A DNA stretch of 8,283 nucleotides from assembly GCA_008668455.1 (NCBI GenBank), contig RQCD01000233.1:1-8283 (forward strand). The letters run 5' to 3'. Both the position numbers and the translations under genes were made by a program. This document shows, piece by piece, positions 6,501 through 8,283 of the stretch; the first letter of the stretch is position 1, and every line of letters begins with the position of its first letter. This DNA comes from Clostridia bacterium (lineage in GTDB: Bacteria > Bacillota > Clostridia > UBA1381). The notes below the pieces were generated by a model. It was not told where the DNA came from. It saw only the letters and a list, made by a program, of their open reading frames with translations, and ran no database searches.

Positions 6501-6544
6501 AATCCGGTTTTTCCACCTCTTTTTAAAAAATTTTTTCAAAAAAT

Positions 6545-6573
6545 ATTGTATCATAAATCAATCTGTGATACAA
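6545..6573 (-). promoter_or_regulatory. Leftward promoter of the pseudouridine synthase gene
   Basis: On the minus strand TTGTAT (6573-6568), 17 bases and TACAAT (6550-6545), with TG correctly placed for an extended -10. Transcription should start near 6538. It occupies the same bases as the rightward promoter of the membrane-protein gene. Confidence 0.72.
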
Positions 6574-6574
6574 T
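6546..6574 (+). promoter_or_regulatory. Rightward promoter of the DUF624-mnmG unit
   Basis: TTGTAT (6546-6551), 17 bases and TACAAT (6569-6574), with TG at 6566-6567 giving an extended -10. Upstream A/T tracts at 6525-6543 resemble an UP element. Transcription should start near 6581, before the ribosome site at 6603-6609. A TATAAT at 6582-6587 lacks a matching -35. Confidence 0.72.
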
Positions 6575-6618
6575 AGTTTTATATAATTTTTTTTGAATTG
6601 ACAGAAGGGATGAACAAG

Positions 6619-7506
6619 ATGGGTCTTTTTAGCTTTAACTATTCAAAGCCTGGTCCGGGTGTAGAAAAGGACGCGCCGAAAAAGAAAGGAATCTTTTTAT
6701 ATTTTGAATTATATTTCCGGAAATTCTGGAAGATGATTCAGGCAAATCTGTTGTATTTTGCATGCAGCATTCCGATGCTCATTGTCTTTTTCCTGTTTTA
6801 CTGGATCTTTTTAATGCCGTATCTTTCCGCACCGATTCAGGAGATGGTGGTTGGTGCAGCAACTGAAACGATGGACGAGGCAACGCTCTCGGCAACCTAT
6901 CTTTATATGTTCGGAACGGTCTTTTCGGTGATGATGCTGATTTTGTGGGGTTCCGGTCCTGCTTCTGCGCCCTATGCCTATATTATGCGCTGTTTTACCA
7001 GGGAGGAGCATGCCTGGCTTTGGTCGGATTTTAAGGACAAGTTTAAGGAGAATTTCAAGCAGGCAATTGTGGTGAGTCTGATTGATATTGTGGTGCTGTT
7101 TTTAGCAACCACAGCGATCCGGTTCTATTTTGTAATGTACCGGGACAGTCATTCTGCACTTTATCTGGTGTTATGCAGTCTGGTTTGTATCATCTCGCTT
7201 TTATACACCTTTATGCACTATTACATTTATCAGCTGATGGTTACCTTTGAAAGCACACTCCGTCAGCTTTACCGGAATGCATTTATATTAGCAATCGGAT
7301 TCTTTCCGATGAATCTGCTTTTGACAGTCATTTCAGCAGGGGTGACATTATTTGCGTTCACCATGCTGAATCCGGCTTTCTCGCTGCTTTTGACAGCAAT
7401 TTTCTGGGTGAGTGCATTCCGTTACCCGATTGATTTTTACACATCGCGCCTGATTCAGAGAAAGCTGATTCCGGAGCAGACCAAAGAGGAAGGAAATGAC
7501 GAATAA
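6619..7506 (+). CDS. DUF624 / YesL-like integral membrane protein
   Basis: 295-residue polytopic membrane protein. Hydrophobic segments lie at about residues 43-66, 96-122, 149-173, 180-206, 221-248 and 252-268. The basic N-terminal stretch (KKKGIFLYFELYFRKFWKMI), the GSGPASAPYAYIMR loop (111-124) and FKDKFKENFKQA (138-149) match the general pattern of the YesL/DUF624 family, which has no settled biochemical role and often lies near sugar-transport genes. Upstream in-frame codons at 6598 (TTG) and 6610 (ATG) exist, but AGAAGGG at 6603-6609 is nine bases before the ATG at 6619 and touches 6610, so 6619 is chosen. mnmG begins three bases after its stop, so the two are almost certainly cotranscribed. 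Family assignment rests on pattern recall, so a related but unnamed membrane family is possible. Confidence 0.78.
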   Translation: MGLFSFNYSKPGPGVEKDAPKKKGIFLYFELYFRKFWKMIQANLLYFACSIPMLIVFFLFYWIFLMPYLSAPIQEMVVGAATETMDEATLSATYLYMFGTVFSVMMLILWGSGPASAPYAYIMRCFTREEHAWLWSDFKDKFKENFKQAIVVSLIDIVVLFLATTAIRFYFVMYRDSHSALYLVLCSLVCIISLLYTFMHYYIYQLMVTFESTLRQLYRNAFILAIGFFPMNLLLTVISAGVTLFAFTMLNPAFSLLLTAIFWVSAFRYPIDFYTSRLIQRKLIPEQTKEEGNDE

Positions 7507-7509
7507 TCA

Positions 7510-8283
7510 ATGGAACACTATCTGGAAAGCTATGATGTAGCGGTCATTGGGGCAGGGCATGCAGGCATTGAAGCGTCGCTTGCGGCGGCAAGGTTAGGCT
7601 TGAAAACGGTGATGTTTTCCATCAGTCTGGATGCGATTGGAAATCTTCCCTGCAATCCCAGTATCGGCGGTACTGCAAAGGGTCATTTGGTGCGCGAGGT
7701 AGACGCCTTAGGCGGCGAAATGGGACGTGCGGCAGATGCAACCTTTATCCAGTCGAAAATGCTTAACCGCGGCAAAGGACCGGCGGTGCATTCTCTCCGG
7801 TGTCAGATTGACCGGAAACGGTATCATATGTATATGAAAAAAACGGTGGAGGAGCAGGAGAATTTACAGGTAAAGCAGGCTGAAATTGTGGAAATCCTGA
7901 CCGAGGAAAACGCGGTTTCTGCGGTGCGGACGCATTTAGGAACGCTCTATGGAGTGAGGGCGGTGATTGTTGCAAGCGGTACATATCTTCGCGGAAAAAT
8001 TCTGATCGGCGATTATGAGCGTCAGAGCGGCCCGGATGGTATGTTTCCGGCAAATGCGCTTTCTGAATCCCTGAAAAAATTAGGAATTGCGATTCGCCGG
8101 TTTAAAACCGGAACACCGGCGCGTATCCACGGAAATTCTCTGAATTATGATGAAATGGAGCGCGAGGAGGGAGACGAGCGGATTGTGCCCTTTTCGATTG
8201 AAACAGAAGCGCCGGGGCAAAATGTTGCTCCCTGCTGTCTGCCCTATACAAACGAGGAAACGCATAAAATTATTTTAGATAAT
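7510..8283 (+). CDS. mnmG: tRNA uridine-5-carboxymethylaminomethyl modification enzyme MnmG (GidA), N-terminal part
   Basis: First 258 codons of MnmG, a protein of usually about 630 residues; the rest lies beyond the window. With MnmE it makes the cmnm5 modification on wobble uridine 34 of certain tRNAs, using FAD, methylene-tetrahydrofolate and GTP. Visible are the FAD-binding VIGAGHAGIEA (12-22), CNPSIGGTAKGHLVREVDAL (48-67), LNRGKGPAVHSLRCQIDR (85-102), the SGTYLRGKILIGD block, FKTGTPARIHGN, and PYTNEETHKII near the cut end. No stop interrupts the frame. The ATG at 7510 is the first start after an in-frame TAA, and is three bases past the upstream stop. The nearest ribosome site (GGAAGG at about 7488-7493) is some 16 bases away, so translation is probably coupled to the membrane-protein gene. 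In many Firmicutes mnmE precedes mnmG; here it does not. Confidence 0.96.
   Translation, partial: MEHYLESYDVAVIGAGHAGIEASLAAARLGLKTVMFSISLDAIGNLPCNPSIGGTAKGHLVREVDALGGEMGRAADATFIQSKMLNRGKGPAVHSLRCQIDRKRYHMYMKKTVEEQENLQVKQAEIVEILTEENAVSAVRTHLGTLYGVRAVIVASGTYLRGKILIGDYERQSGPDGMFPANALSESLKKLGIAIRRFKTGTPARIHGNSLNYDEMEREEGDERIVPFSIETEAPGQNVAPCCLPYTNEETHKIILDN

Larger units (their letters stand above)
6544..6575. repeat. 10-bp inverted repeat forming a strand-symmetric promoter
   Basis: The arms TATTGTATCA (6544-6553) and TGATACAATA (6566-6575) are perfect reverse complements around a 12-base centre. Each arm carries a -35 for one strand and the -10 of the other. A6T6 with a further A6 lies on the left (6525-6543) and T8 on the right (6587-6594). 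It could equally be a repressor operator. Confidence 0.85.

Noticed and set aside
1..8283. CRISPR arrays, insertion sequences, tRNA/rRNA genes, riboswitches
   Set aside because: No spaced direct repeats, transposase motifs, terminal inverted repeats, cloverleaf sequences or long structured leaders were found on reading both strands.

Overview
The window looks like chromosomal DNA of a gut-dwelling Clostridia bacterium, most likely of the Lachnospiraceae type. The reasons are moderate GC, strong AGGAGG-like ribosome binding sites, textbook sigma-A promoters, a bile salt hydrolase (BSH) of the gut-Firmicute type, two AraC-type regulators beside catabolic genes, and a Cys-rich protein of a clostridial style. 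I found no mobile elements, CRISPR arrays, tRNA or rRNA genes, and no gene-free stretch longer than 300 bases.

Layout. (1) Bases 1-1368: the 3' end of an AraC-family regulator, then a PfkB/ribokinase-like sugar kinase with its own extended -10 promoter. That promoter's -35 overlaps the regulator's stop codon. The kinase ends inside a bidirectional terminator hairpin shared with the convergent gene to its right. (2) Bases 1379-4605: a divergent pair of units. To the left runs a cytoplasmic GH109-type (Gfo/Idh/MocA-fold) glycosidase-like gene. To the right, from a perfect TTGACA-N17-TATAAT promoter, runs a cupin-AraC regulator followed 14 bases later by a choloylglycine hydrolase with all BSH active-site residues. 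An 18-bp hairpin closes the unit. (3) Bases 4630-5558: a leftward Cys-rich protein of unknown function, with a possible sporulation sigma-K-type promoter. (4) Bases 5556-6500: a leftward RluA-family 23S rRNA pseudouridine synthase, broken by a single in-frame TGA exactly where the family has the second glycine of its RxDRNTGG motif. (5) Bases 6544-8283: a palindromic element that reads as the same promoter on both strands. It drives the pseudouridine synthase leftward, and rightward a DUF624/YesL-like membrane protein tightly followed by mnmG (tRNA wobble-uridine modification), which runs off the window.

Function. The left two thirds is accessory gut-niche metabolism: sugar phosphorylation, possible amino-sugar glycoside cleavage and bile acid deconjugation, with local AraC regulators. 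The right third is housekeeping RNA modification. I saw no clear undescribed multi-gene system. The most unusual points are the nonsense codon in the pseudouridine synthase, the strand-symmetric promoter, and the co-arrangement of AraC, BSH and the GH109-like gene. Several true start codons lie inside the longest open frames; I chose them from ribosome binding sites and promoters.
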